This document shows, one piece after another, positions 1 through 7,475 of a DNA stretch of 64,000 nt; positions within the stretch are counted from its first letter, which is position 1, and each line of letters starts with the position of its first letter. Position numbers and translations under genes: made by a program. This DNA comes from Curtobacterium flaccumfaciens pv. betae (GTDB taxonomy: Bacteria > Actinomycetota > Actinomycetes > Actinomycetales > Microbacteriaceae), in NCBI RefSeq assembly GCF_026241855.1, contig NZ_JAPJDC010000001.1, positions 2,418,001-2,482,000 of the forward strand. Reading direction: 5' to 3'. The notes below the pieces were generated by a model. It was not told the DNA's origin, ran no database searches, and worked only from the letters and a program-made list of their open reading frames with translations.

Positions 1-203
1 CGGCTCTCGTGATCGCGCGTTTCTGCATGAGCTGTCACTCCCTGACATGACGATTCGCACCCGTTCCCGTGGGTGCCGGACTGCCGGCCCTCGGCCGTCC
101 GGGGTCCACGGTAGTTGCGTTGTCCATCCTGCGCGGGGGGTTGACTTCGCCAGGGCGTCCCCAGTACGAGGGGTGTCGAACGGTACGGGGAGCGCAGCGG
201 ACG
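1..203. other. Region downstream of purE, no gene seen
   Basis: This is the stretch after the purE stop codon, up to the window edge. Only short open frames without convincing codon use are present. A weak 6-bp inverted repeat sits at 57-76 (GCACCC/GGGTGC), but I see no strong terminator hairpin. I call no gene here. Confidence 0.5.
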
Positions 204-716
204 TCAGAGGGAGTCGCGGAGGCGCGCGGCCTTCTCCTCGACCAGGCGCTCGAGTCCTTCGGCGTACTCCGTGAGCCGCGCCGCGACACCGGGCTCGGAG
301 GACCCGATGATCCGCGCGGCGAGCAGTCCGGCGTTCGCCGCGCCGTTGATCGCCATCGTCGCGACCGGGATGCCGGCCGGCATCTGGACGATCGACAGGA
401 GCGAGTCGAGTCCGTCGAGCCGTGCCAGCTGGACGGGCACGCCGATCACGGGCAGCGTCGTCATCGAGGCCACCATGCCGGGCAGGTGGGCAGCCCCACC
501 GGCACCGGCGATCACGACCCGGATGCCCCGCTGGGCGGCACCCCTGGCGAAGCGGGTCATCTTGTCGGGCGTGCGGTGCGCGGACACCACGTCCGCCTCG
601 AACGGGATGCCGAGCTCGGCGAGGATGTCGGCCGCGGCCCGCATGGTCGGCCAGTCGGAGTCCGACCCCATGATGATCGAGACGAGCGGCTGTGCTGGGG
701 CTGCGGAGTCGGTCAC
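204..716 (-). CDS. purE: N5-carboxyaminoimidazole ribonucleotide mutase
   Basis: PurE class I enzyme of de novo purine synthesis. It rearranges N5-CAIR, made by PurK, to CAIR in the cytosol. The 170-residue length is normal for the family. The N-terminal GSDSDW loop (about residues 17-22) and the catalytic-His segment VSAHRTP (about 44-50) are present, as is the Gly-rich [12 protein letters not shown] phosphate/substrate loop. The start is GTG at 714-716. It is only 9 nt after the preceding glycosyltransferase, but a TAGGCT box 6 nt before the GTG suggests a separate leaderless transcript. purK, the functional partner, lies 3.4 kb upstream instead of adjacent. Family assignment is secure. Confidence 0.96.
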   Translation of the reverse strand: MTDSAAPAQPLVSIIMGSDSDWPTMRAAADILAELGIPFEADVVSAHRTPDKMTRFARGAAQRGIRVVIAGAGGAAHLPGMVASMTTLPVIGVPVQLARLDGLDSLLSIVQMPAGIPVATMAINGAANAGLLAARIIGSSEPGVAARLTEYAEGLERLVEEKAARLRDSL

Positions 717-722
717 ACGCCG

Positions 723-728
723 AGCCTA
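723..728 (-). promoter_or_regulatory. Candidate leaderless -10 box for purE
   Basis: TAGGCT (TANNNT) ends 6 nt before the GTG of purE. That is the distance expected if transcription begins at the start codon. The TAG of the box is at the same time the stop codon of the upstream glycosyltransferase gene. Confidence 0.55.
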
Positions 729-1874
729 GCCGAGCAGCACCCGCCGCCAGGTGTCACCGTCACGGCCGATCGTCCGCGCGTCGCGGACCCACCGCTCGGC
801 CCGTTCGTCGGGCGCCCCACGCTCGACCGCGGCGCGGACGGCTGCCCGCCAGGCGTCGACGTCGTCGGGGACCCCGACCGCTCCGTACCGTTCGGCCACG
901 GCGTACGACGGCCGGTCGGAGACCACGGCCGGCAGCCCGAGTGCCGTGTACTCCAGGAACTTCAGGTCGCTCTTCGCGCGGTTGAACTCCTCGTCGCGCA
1001 GCGGCGCGACCCCCGCACGCCAGCGCGCGCGGTGGGCGACGAGCCAGCGGGAGAACGCCGGGTAGTGCCCGTCGGGCACCTCGAGCCGGCGGAACCAGCC
1101 GGCGTCGCCGTCCTCGGTGACGCCGATGACCTCGAGCCGGATCGGGGTGCCGTCGGCGGTGGCCAGGTCGGCGAAGACGTCCCGGAGCAGTTCGAGGTCG
1201 GCGGCGTGGGTGAGCGTTCCCATGTACAGCACGCGGTGCTCGCCGGCCGGCCGTTCGTCGTCGTCGTCGGTCGCGCCGGACGTCCATAACCCCGGGTCGA
1301 GGGCGTTCGGCACGACCACGACGTGCCGGGCGACCGGACGCACCACCTCGGCGAGCTCCGGCGTGCTCACGATCACGGTGTCGGCGCCGCGCACCAGGGC
1401 GTCGATGGAGGCCAGGCGGTCCGGGTCGTACTCGGCACGGGCCAGCCGTGCCCGGCCGGACACCGTGAAGAAGTCGTCGTCGACCTCGGCCACCACCCGG
1501 ATCCCCCGCCGCGCCGCGGTCTCGAGGAAGGGCTGTACGACGGTGCGCGGCAGGACGTCGCGCTGCACGAGGACCGCGGTGTACGCGGTGGTGTCGGCGC
1601 CCGCGACGAAGGCCACGGGATCGACCTGTCGGACCTCGGCGGCACCGGCGTCCGACAGGTGCTCCACCCGGCGCACGACGCGGACGTGGGCGGACGCGGG
1701 GTGTGCACCGCCCGCGCCCGCGACGACGTACCCGAGGACCGGCAGCGGCACGGCTGGAGTGGCCGTCGCCTGCTGCTGCTCGGGCTGATGCTCGTGCTCG
1801 GCATCGGGACGCGGCGCGCCGACGACGGCGCGGCGGAGCCGACGGACGGCCCGGCGGACGAGTTCACGCGGCAT
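726..1874 (-). CDS. Glycosyltransferase, GT4-like
   Basis: Predicted cytosolic or membrane-associated glycosyltransferase of 382 residues with a GT-B fold. The first quarter is Arg/Pro/Ala-rich. A Rossmann-like core follows with AEVDDDFF near residue 130, then a UDP-sugar-binding half with VLYMGTLTH (about 215) and a C-terminal FLEYTALGLPAVVS block, the nucleotide-sugar Glu region typical of GT4-type enzymes. I chose ATG at 1874 because GGGAG lies 9 nt upstream; the longer open frame reading through the GH6 gene has no coding character. It sits between a secreted GH6 protein and purE. Substrate cannot be told from sequence; surface glycan synthesis or repair is an inference. Confidence 0.75.
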   Translation of the reverse strand: MPRELVRRAVRRLRRAVVGAPRPDAEHEHQPEQQQATATPAVPLPVLGYVVAGAGGAHPASAHVRVVRRVEHLSDAGAAEVRQVDPVAFVAGADTTAYTAVLVQRDVLPRTVVQPFLETAARRGIRVVAEVDDDFFTVSGRARLARAEYDPDRLASIDALVRGADTVIVSTPELAEVVRPVARHVVVVPNALDPGLWTSGATDDDDERPAGEHRVLYMGTLTHAADLELLRDVFADLATADGTPIRLEVIGVTEDGDAGWFRRLEVPDGHYPAFSRWLVAHRARWRAGVAPLRDEEFNRAKSDLKFLEYTALGLPAVVSDRPSYAVAERYGAVGVPDDVDAWRAAVRAAVERGAPDERAERWVRDARTIGRDGDTWRRVLLG

Positions 1875-1942
1875 GGCGCCATTCTCCCGTACCCGCCGGA
1901 CGGTCGCAGCCGCACCCGCCCAGGCGACCGCTCCGCTCGCCC

Positions 1943-1978
1943 TCGCGGTCGCGGTCGCCGTCGCGGTCGCGGTCGCGG
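1943..1978. repeat. Hexanucleotide tandem repeat (TCGCGG)6
   Basis: Six consecutive copies of TCGCGG, the third being TCGCCG, end exactly at the stop codon of the GH6 gene (TCA at 1979-1981). The repeat lies in the 104-nt gap before the glycosyltransferase start. Such simple repeats can vary in copy number by slippage; here that would change the spacing, not a reading frame. Confidence 0.85.
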
Positions 1979-3952
1979 TCAGCGCACCTGCACCGTCGCG
2001 CAGCCCAGCGACGTGTCGCCGCCCTTCCCGATCCCGACCGCGGTGAGGCACACCGATCGCTTCCCGGACGCGACCGGCACCGACCCGGTGAACCCGTGGT
2101 GCTCGCCGCCGCCGTGGACACGGTCGACGTCGCTGCGCTGCCGATCGGCGACGAGACTGCCGACGACCCGGCCGCCGACGCTCACCCGGACCGTGACCGG
2201 ACGCTGCACGGCGTCCCGGTCGAACGCCCACCCCCGGACGCTGACGCGACCAGCCGATCCCGACGACGCTGATTCGCTCCGGCCGACCGGGGCCGCGACG
2301 GGCACCGTGACGCTCCGGCACGGGCTCGCCGTCCGGTCCGCGCCGCCGTCGATGTTCCGGGCGATCGCGCACACGGTGTGCTTCCCCGCCCCCGAGGCCA
2401 CGATCTCGGCGAACCCGTGCGCGGGACCGGCGCCCCAGGTCCGGTCGACGTCGGCCCGGGCCCGATCAGCGGACCGGGACGCGACGACCCGTCCGTCGAC
2501 TGTGAACGCGACCGTGCTGGCCGTGTCCGGAGCGTCCCCGTCGAACGCCCAGCCCGTCACGGCGACGCCACCGACCGCGACGGTCACCGACTCGAGGCCG
2601 ACGTACGGGTCGTGCCGGAGGGCACGCACCTGCACGCACCCGAGCTCGGAGTCGGACCCCGCGCCGATGTTCACCGCGGTGACGCAGACGCGGCGGAGGC
2701 CCTCGGCGGCCGGCACCGCGGTGTCGAACCCGTGGGGCTCCCCGACGCCGTACGCCGCGTCGACGTCCGGGCGGGTGCGGTCCGCGCTCAGCACGCCGGC
2801 GGCGACACCGTCCACCGTCGCCCGGACCCGGACCGGCTGCGTCGGGTCGTCCTCGTCGAAGGCCCAGCCGCGCACGCGGACTCCGCCGCCGGCACCGACG
2901 ACGGCCTCGAGCGCACCGCGCGGGGCCAGGTCCGCGGTGGGCACCCCGAGCCGGGCGTTCGCGACCAGCGCCTGCGCGTAGGAAGAGAACCACTTGCCTG
3001 CAGCCGGGGCACCGTTGCAGGTGCCGTCGCTCGCGCCGGGGGTCTTCACCCACAGCAGGGCGTCGAGCGCCGTGCCGTCGGACACCACCCGGGGCGAGGT
3101 GCCCAGACCGGCACCCGGCCCGTTGCACCAGGTGCCGCGCCAGCCCTGCCCGTTGCGCGAGGTGTCGATCACGTAGTGCGAGCCCCCGGTCGCGGCGGAC
3201 ACCTTCTGCGCGTACGCCTGCTCCTGCGCGGTCGGGTAGTAGTTCGCGACGTTCGTGAAGAACCCGCGGGCCTGCTGCACGCCCGCACTGTTCAGCCGCG
3301 ACGCCATCAGCGCCGGCTGCACCCAGTTCGAGTTGCCGGCGTCCAGGTAGGCGGGGACCCCGGCGGCGGTCAGCCCGGCGACGGTGCGGGACAGGATGCG
3401 GTAGCGCTGCTCGTCGAGCGCGGTGCTGCACTTGGCGTTGCTGAGCATCGCGAGCGAGTCCGGTTCGACGATGACGGCTGCACGGTGCCCGGCGAGCGCC
3501 GCGGTGACCTGGTCGACCCAGGCGTCGTAGGACCGCTCGTCGAAGCCCCCGGCGGAGTACCCGCCGCAGTCGCGGTCCGGGATCGCGTAGAGCACGAACA
3601 CGGGGGTGGTACCGGACTGCTCGGCCCCGGTGAGGGCGGTGCTGATCGTCTTGGTCAGCTGCGTCCCCTGGCTCCAGTCGCCGAGCCAGGTGGCGACGGG
3701 GTGGCCGGCGATGGTCCCCGCCGCAGCGGCTCCGGCCGGGTCGGTGGCGGCGAGGGCGGCCTGCGCCTTCGCGGCCTCGCTCGTCGGCGACCGGTACGGC
3801 CCGGCGCCGTAGAGCGACGCGGACGTGGCCGAGCGGATGGTGGCGGCCGAGGTCGCTGCGGACGCGGACGCGGTCGGCAGCAGGCCGGCGACGGCTGCGA
3901 CGAGGGCGACGGCGGCGCCGCAGACGGCGGCACGGCGCGGACGGCGGCGCAT
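1979..3952 (-). CDS. Secreted GH6 family glycoside hydrolase with three C-terminal repeats
   Basis: Predicted secreted endoglucanase or cellobiohydrolase of 657 residues. A Sec signal peptide covers about residues 1-33 (Arg-rich start, hydrophobic core, AxA). The GH6 domain spans about 45-345. PDRDC (125-129) carries the Asp matching T. reesei Cel6A D175, EPDSLAML (163-170) the proton donor Asp (D221 equivalent), followed by DAGNSNW (204-210) and VKTPGASDG (302-310). Three related repeats of about 95 residues follow (about 348-440, 440-545, 550-657), each with GWAFDxD, a DVD-x(n)-HGF segment and a conserved Cys pair. No classic carbohydrate-binding module is recognised, so the repeats are candidate wall- or glycan-binding units. 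The ATG at 3952 has AGGGAG upstream. Plant-associated bacteria often carry GH6 enzymes. Confidence 0.9.
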   Translation of the reverse strand: MRRRPRRAAVCGAAVALVAAVAGLLPTASASAATSAATIRSATSASLYGAGPYRSPTSEAAKAQAALAATDPAGAAAAGTIAGHPVATWLGDWSQGTQLTKTISTALTGAEQSGTTPVFVLYAIPDRDCGGYSAGGFDERSYDAWVDQVTAALAGHRAAVIVEPDSLAMLSNAKCSTALDEQRYRILSRTVAGLTAAGVPAYLDAGNSNWVQPALMASRLNSAGVQQARGFFTNVANYYPTAQEQAYAQKVSAATGGSHYVIDTSRNGQGWRGTWCNGPGAGLGTSPRVVSDGTALDALLWVKTPGASDGTCNGAPAAGKWFSSYAQALVANARLGVPTADLAPRGALEAVVGAGGGVRVRGWAFDEDDPTQPVRVRATVDGVAAGVLSADRTRPDVDAAYGVGEPHGFDTAVPAAEGLRRVCVTAVNIGAGSDSELGCVQVRALRHDPYVGLESVTVAVGGVAVTGWAFDGDAPDTASTVAFTVDGRVVASRSADRARADVDRTWGAGPAHGFAEIVASGAGKHTVCAIARNIDGGADRTASPCRSVTVPVAAPVGRSESASSGSAGRVSVRGWAFDRDAVQRPVTVRVSVGGRVVGSLVADRQRSDVDRVHGGGEHHGFTGSVPVASGKRSVCLTAVGIGKGGDTSLGCATVQVR

Positions 3953-4157
3953 GGGGACTCCCTGGACGGTGGGCACGGACCGTTCCAGGGGAACACGCGG
4001 TCCCGACCCCCGCCAGCCTCCCGACCGGGTGCCACCCGAGGGGGTGTCCGCAGAGCGGCCGACAAGTGCGTCCCGCACCCGGGACACTACGGGAGGCCCG
4101 TGGCGGCGTCGCCACGGGCCTCCAGTGACGTCATCCGGTCACGTCGGTGACGCGACC
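3953..4157. other. Intergenic region purK to GH6
   Basis: 205 nt between purK and the GH6 gene, both on the minus strand. It holds the purK terminator hairpin and, nearer 3960-4060, the likely promoter and ribosome-binding region of the GH6 gene. No open frame with coding character is seen. Confidence 0.5.
4092..4123 (-). terminator. Hairpin terminator after purK
   Basis: A perfect 13-bp inverted repeat (4092-4104 with 4111-4123) around a 6-nt loop lies 34 nt after the purK stop codon. It is GC-rich with no clear U tract, as is common in actinobacteria. Its arms share the GGAGGCCCGT core with the terminator at 57952-57993. Confidence 0.75.
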
Positions 4158-5294
4158 TCAGTCGTCGAAGTGCGCTGCGGCCGCGCGGGCGCGGTACACG
4201 ACGTCGTCGACGTCGTCACCGAGCACCGTAACGTGCCCGATCTTCCGGCCGGGCCGGGGCGCCTTGCCGTAGAAGTGGTACTTCGCCTCGGGGAAGGCCT
4301 CGAGCGCTGCGGGGTACCGGGCGGCGAGGTCGCCGTCCGCGGGTCCGCCGAGCACGTTCACCATGACGGACGCCGGGGCGAACGAGCCGGTGGCTCCGAG
4401 CGGCAGGTCGAGGACCGCTCGCAGGTGCTGCTCGAACTGGCTCGTGGTGGCACCGTCGATGGTCCAGTGCCCGGTGTTGTGCGGACGCATCGCGAGTTCG
4501 TTGATCAGGATGCGTTCGTCGTCGGTCTGGAACAGCTCGACGGCCAGCACGCCGGTCACCCCGAGTTCTTCGGCGATGCGGACGGCGATCGACTCGGTCA
4601 GGTCGGCGATCCGGCCGGCGCTGTCCGGAGCGGGTGCGATGACCTCGGCGCAGACCCCGTCGCGCTGCACGGTCTCGACGAGCGGCCAGGCGACGACCTG
4701 CCCGGAGGGTCGGCGTGCCACGGACTGCGCGAGCTCGCGGGTGAAGGGGACGAGCTCCTCGACCAGGAGGGCCTGGTCGCCGCCGGCCTCGGCCACGGCG
4801 ATGAACCAGTCGTCGACGTCGGAAGCGTCAGAGACCACCCGGACGCCCTTGCCGTCGTAGCCGCCCCGCGGCGTCTTGACGACGGCTCGGCCACCGTGCT
4901 CGGCGAGGAAGGCACGGAGTTCGTCGGGACCGTGCACGGCGGCCCAGTCGGGCACCGGCAAGCCGAGTTCGCTCAGCCGGCGGCGCATGGTGATCTTGTC
5001 CTGGGCGACGGCCAGCGCGTCCGGACCGGGGTGGACCGCCACGCCCGCGTCGACCAGGCTGCGCAGGACGTCCTGCGGCACGTGCTCGTGGTCGAAGGTC
5101 ACGACGTCGACCTGCCGGGCGAACTCGAGCACCGTGGCGGCGTCGTGGTAGTCGCCCTCGGCGGTGGCGGCGATGCCTGCGGACATGCCCGGCCCCTCGG
5201 CGAGCACCCGGATGTCGATCCCCAATTCGACCGCGGCCGGCACCATCATCCGTGCCAGCTGTCCCCCACCGATGACCCCGACGCGCAACGCCAT
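4158..5294 (-). CDS. purK: 5-(carboxyamino)imidazole ribonucleotide synthase
   Basis: PurK is an ATP-grasp enzyme that carboxylates AIR with bicarbonate and ATP to N5-CAIR, the PurE substrate. It is 378 residues from the ATG at 5294, which has a GGAAGGA ribosome-binding site; an in-frame ATG at 5321 lacks one and would add nine residues. VGVIGGGQLARMM is the N-terminal Rossmann-like start. TPRGGYDGKGV is the ATP-grasp glycine-rich loop, and LINELAMRPHNTGHW the metal- and substrate-binding block. It is divergent from the GtrA gene, and a strong hairpin follows its stop, so it is probably monocistronic. Separation from purE is the unusual point. Confidence 0.96.
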   Translation of the reverse strand: MALRVGVIGGGQLARMMVPAAVELGIDIRVLAEGPGMSAGIAATAEGDYHDAATVLEFARQVDVVTFDHEHVPQDVLRSLVDAGVAVHPGPDALAVAQDKITMRRRLSELGLPVPDWAAVHGPDELRAFLAEHGGRAVVKTPRGGYDGKGVRVVSDASDVDDWFIAVAEAGGDQALLVEELVPFTRELAQSVARRPSGQVVAWPLVETVQRDGVCAEVIAPAPDSAGRIADLTESIAVRIAEELGVTGVLAVELFQTDDERILINELAMRPHNTGHWTIDGATTSQFEQHLRAVLDLPLGATGSFAPASVMVNVLGGPADGDLAARYPAALEAFPEAKYHFYGKAPRPGRKIGHVTVLGDDVDDVVYRARAAAAHFDD

Positions 5295-5343
5295 GCTGTG
5301 TGATCCTTCCGGCGTTCCCACCGCATGGTGTGAACGCGTTGTC

Positions 5344-5349
5344 TACAAT
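5344..5349 (+). promoter_or_regulatory. Candidate -10 box for the GtrA gene
   Basis: TACAAT matches the sigma-70 type -10 consensus closely and stands out in this GC-rich DNA. It lies 58 nt before the GTG at 5408 in the 113-nt divergent purK/gtrA spacer. I cannot place a good -35 with confidence. Confidence 0.5.
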
Positions 5350-5407
5350 CGCTGTTCGGGTCGCGCTCTGCACGACCGGTCACAACTCTACGGATCCTGG
5401 AGGGCTC

Positions 5408-5926
5408 GTGCGGCGCCTCATCGCCCAGCTGGCACGCTTCGGCGTCGTCGGTGCCGTCGGCTTCGTCGTGGACACCACGGTGTTCAACGTGCTGCGGTCG
5501 ACCCTGCTGAACCCGGAGGACGTGCACTCGGGACCGTTCTGGGCGAAGGTGGTCTCCACGACGGTCGCCATCTTCGTCAACTGGATGGGCAACCGGTACT
5601 GGACGTTCCGCGAGCAGCGACGGGCCGTTGCCACCCGCGAGGGGGTCGAGTTCGTCGTCGTGTCCCTCGGCGGCATGGTCATCTCGCTCGGCTGCCTCGC
5701 CGTCTCCCACTACGTCCTCGGCTTCACGTCGGCGCTGGCCGACAACGTCTCCGGCAACGTCATCGGGCTGCTGCTCGGCACCGTGTTCCGCTTCTGGCTC
5801 TACAAGGTGTGGGTCTACCACCCGGAGCGCGTCGGACGCACCGGACCGGACGAGCGCGCCGGAGCCGACACCGTCGAGGACGCGACCGTCGCCGCGACGT
5901 CCCGGTCCGAGGCGTCCGGCCAGTAG
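5408..5926 (+). CDS. GtrA family membrane protein
   Basis: GtrA-like protein of 172 residues with four predicted membrane segments. Members usually act in transfer of lipid-linked sugars or other surface-polysaccharide steps. The FxxVGxxGFxxD-type opening (FGVVGAVGFVVD), the NRYWTFRE loop and the second-half FWLYKVWVY segment fit the family. I start at GTG 5408 because a GGAGGG ribosome-binding site precedes it and the family begins here; the open frame continues upstream into non-coding-looking sequence. The following gene begins 10 nt after its TAG stop, and that TAG appears to be part of the next gene's -10 box. The exact sugar is unknown. Confidence 0.85.
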   Translation: MRRLIAQLARFGVVGAVGFVVDTTVFNVLRSTLLNPEDVHSGPFWAKVVSTTVAIFVNWMGNRYWTFREQRRAVATREGVEFVVVSLGGMVISLGCLAVSHYVLGFTSALADNVSGNVIGLLLGTVFRFWLYKVWVYHPERVGRTGPDERAGADTVEDATVAATSRSEASGQ

Positions 5927-5929
5927 TCT
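5924..5929 (+). promoter_or_regulatory. Candidate leaderless -10 box for the 5937 gene
   Basis: TAGTCT (TANNNT) ends 7 nt before the ATG at 5937. Its TAG is the stop codon of the GtrA gene. There is also a GGAG 2 nt before the start, too close to act as a normal ribosome-binding site. Confidence 0.45.
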
Positions 5930-5936
5930 CGGAGCG

Positions 5937-7475
5937 ATGCAGCACGCACCGCACCCCCTCGTCACCCGGGCGGAGGCCCTGCGGACCGCGGTGCTGACCG
6001 CCGCGTTCGGCCTCTGGCTCGTCCTCTGGGCGCTCGTCGTCCCGGCGTTCCAGGCACCGGACGAGCCGGCCCACTTCGACGCCGCCCTGCACGTCGCGAC
6101 CGGCTCCGGGTGGCCCGACCCGGGCACCCTGCACGTGTCGAACGCCGTCGGGGCCGCGCAGCAGGAGCAGGCCTCCGGGGATGCGTCGTCCTGGTCGACC
6201 GTCAGCGCGCTGCTGCAGGAACACCCCGGCGACTCCCGGACGGTGAACCAGATGACCCAGCACCCCCCGACGGCGTACCTGGCGGACGCCGCCGTGCTCC
6301 GGGTCCTGCACCACGGCTCGCTGCGCTGGGACCACGCGCTCGTCGCCCTCCGGCTCGTCGACGCCGCGCTCGTGACCCCGCTCGCGCTGCTGACGTGGGC
6401 AGCGGTCCGCCGCCTGACGCGCTCGCCGCGCGCGGCACTGTTCGGCGCCCTCGCACTGTTCGCCCTGCCGCAGCTGGCGTCCGTCGGGGCGTCGGTGACG
6501 AACGACGCCCCGGTGCTCCTGCTCGGAGGCACGGTGGTGTGGCTCGCGACCCGGCTGCTCACGGGCGACCTCCGCCGCCGGACCCTGCTCGCTCTCGCCG
6601 TGGCGCTCGGACTCCTCGTCGCGACGAAGGGCACGGGGCTGCCGGCGATCCCCTTCGTGGCGCTCGTGGTGCTCGTCGCCGGAGCAGGCACGCTGACCGG
6701 TGGTGCACGATTCCTCCGGACGGCCGCCGCACTCGTCGTGGCGGGGGCGATCGGTGGGTGGTGGTGGGTGCGCAACCTCCTCGTGTTCCACACCCTGCAA
6801 CCCGACGGCTACGCCGCGATCCGGCCGGACCGTCCGTTCCCGGCGGGTGAGCACCCGTCACCCGGGCACTTCCTCGACGTCAGCTGGGGAACGCTCGCGC
6901 GGACGTTCTGGGGGTCCCCCGGGCAGCGGGCGCAGGTGAGCATCGGTGACACCCTGACCGCCGTCCTGACCGCCGTCGCGCTCGTCGTGCTCGTCGGCTG
7001 GGCGTTCCGGCGCGGACCCACCCTGGTGCCGGCGGTGTGCCTCGCGGTGTTCCCCGGACTCCTGCTGCTCCTGCAGACGGCGAGCAGCGCCCGGGCGTAC
7101 CTGGACACGACCGAGGTGGCCGGCACCCAGGGCCGCTACCTGTTCCCCGCACTCGTGTGCCTCGTGGTGCTCAGCGCCCTCGCGTGGCGGCGGCTCACGG
7201 GGCCGGGCGCCGGACGGACCGTGCTCACCCGGTCGCTCGCCGTCGCGCTGCCGGCGGTGGGGCTCTGGGGGCTCTCCGTCGTCAGCGCCTGGTTCTGGAA
7301 CGCCGCCGACGGCCCCCTGTCGGCGACGAGCGTCGCGCGGTACGGGGCCACCGGTCCGGTGCCGTTCGCCGTGGTGCTCCTGGTCGCCGTCCTCGTCGCC
7401 GCCGGGATCACGGTCGGCGTGGGCGGGGTGTGGCGGCCGTGGCCCGTCTCGGTCAGCGCTCGGCGACCTGGATGA
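5937..7475 (+). CDS. DUF2142-like polytopic membrane protein
   Basis: Integral membrane protein of 512 residues with about ten to twelve hydrophobic segments. Near the N-terminus, FQAPDEPAHF (about residues 39-48) is the acidic loop typical of DUF2142 proteins, which resemble GT-C glycosyltransferases using lipid-linked sugars. A large extracytoplasmic segment with many His/Asp/Tyr lies between the first two membrane helices. The gene follows gtrA, faces the larger GT-C-like gene and its last 23 nt overlap that gene's end on the other strand. A role in surface glycan assembly is inferred from family and neighbours. Confidence 0.75.
   Translation: MQHAPHPLVTRAEALRTAVLTAAFGLWLVLWALVVPAFQAPDEPAHFDAALHVATGSGWPDPGTLHVSNAVGAAQQEQASGDASSWSTVSALLQEHPGDSRTVNQMTQHPPTAYLADAAVLRVLHHGSLRWDHALVALRLVDAALVTPLALLTWAAVRRLTRSPRAALFGALALFALPQLASVGASVTNDAPVLLLGGTVVWLATRLLTGDLRRRTLLALAVALGLLVATKGTGLPAIPFVALVVLVAGAGTLTGGARFLRTAAALVVAGAIGGWWWVRNLLVFHTLQPDGYAAIRPDRPFPAGEHPSPGHFLDVSWGTLARTFWGSPGQRAQVSIGDTLTAVLTAVALVVLVGWAFRRGPTLVPAVCLAVFPGLLLLLQTASSARAYLDTTEVAGTQGRYLFPALVCLVVLSALAWRRLTGPGAGRTVLTRSLAVALPAVGLWGLSVVSAWFWNAADGPLSATSVARYGATGPVPFAVVLLVAVLVAAGITVGVGGVWRPWPVSVSARRPG

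Noticed and set aside
1864..2121. Alternating Thr-Ala and Arg-Asp peptide stretches near 1950
   Set aside because: They come from reading the (TCGCGG) repeat and the GH6 gene end in wrong frames and are not a low-complexity gene.
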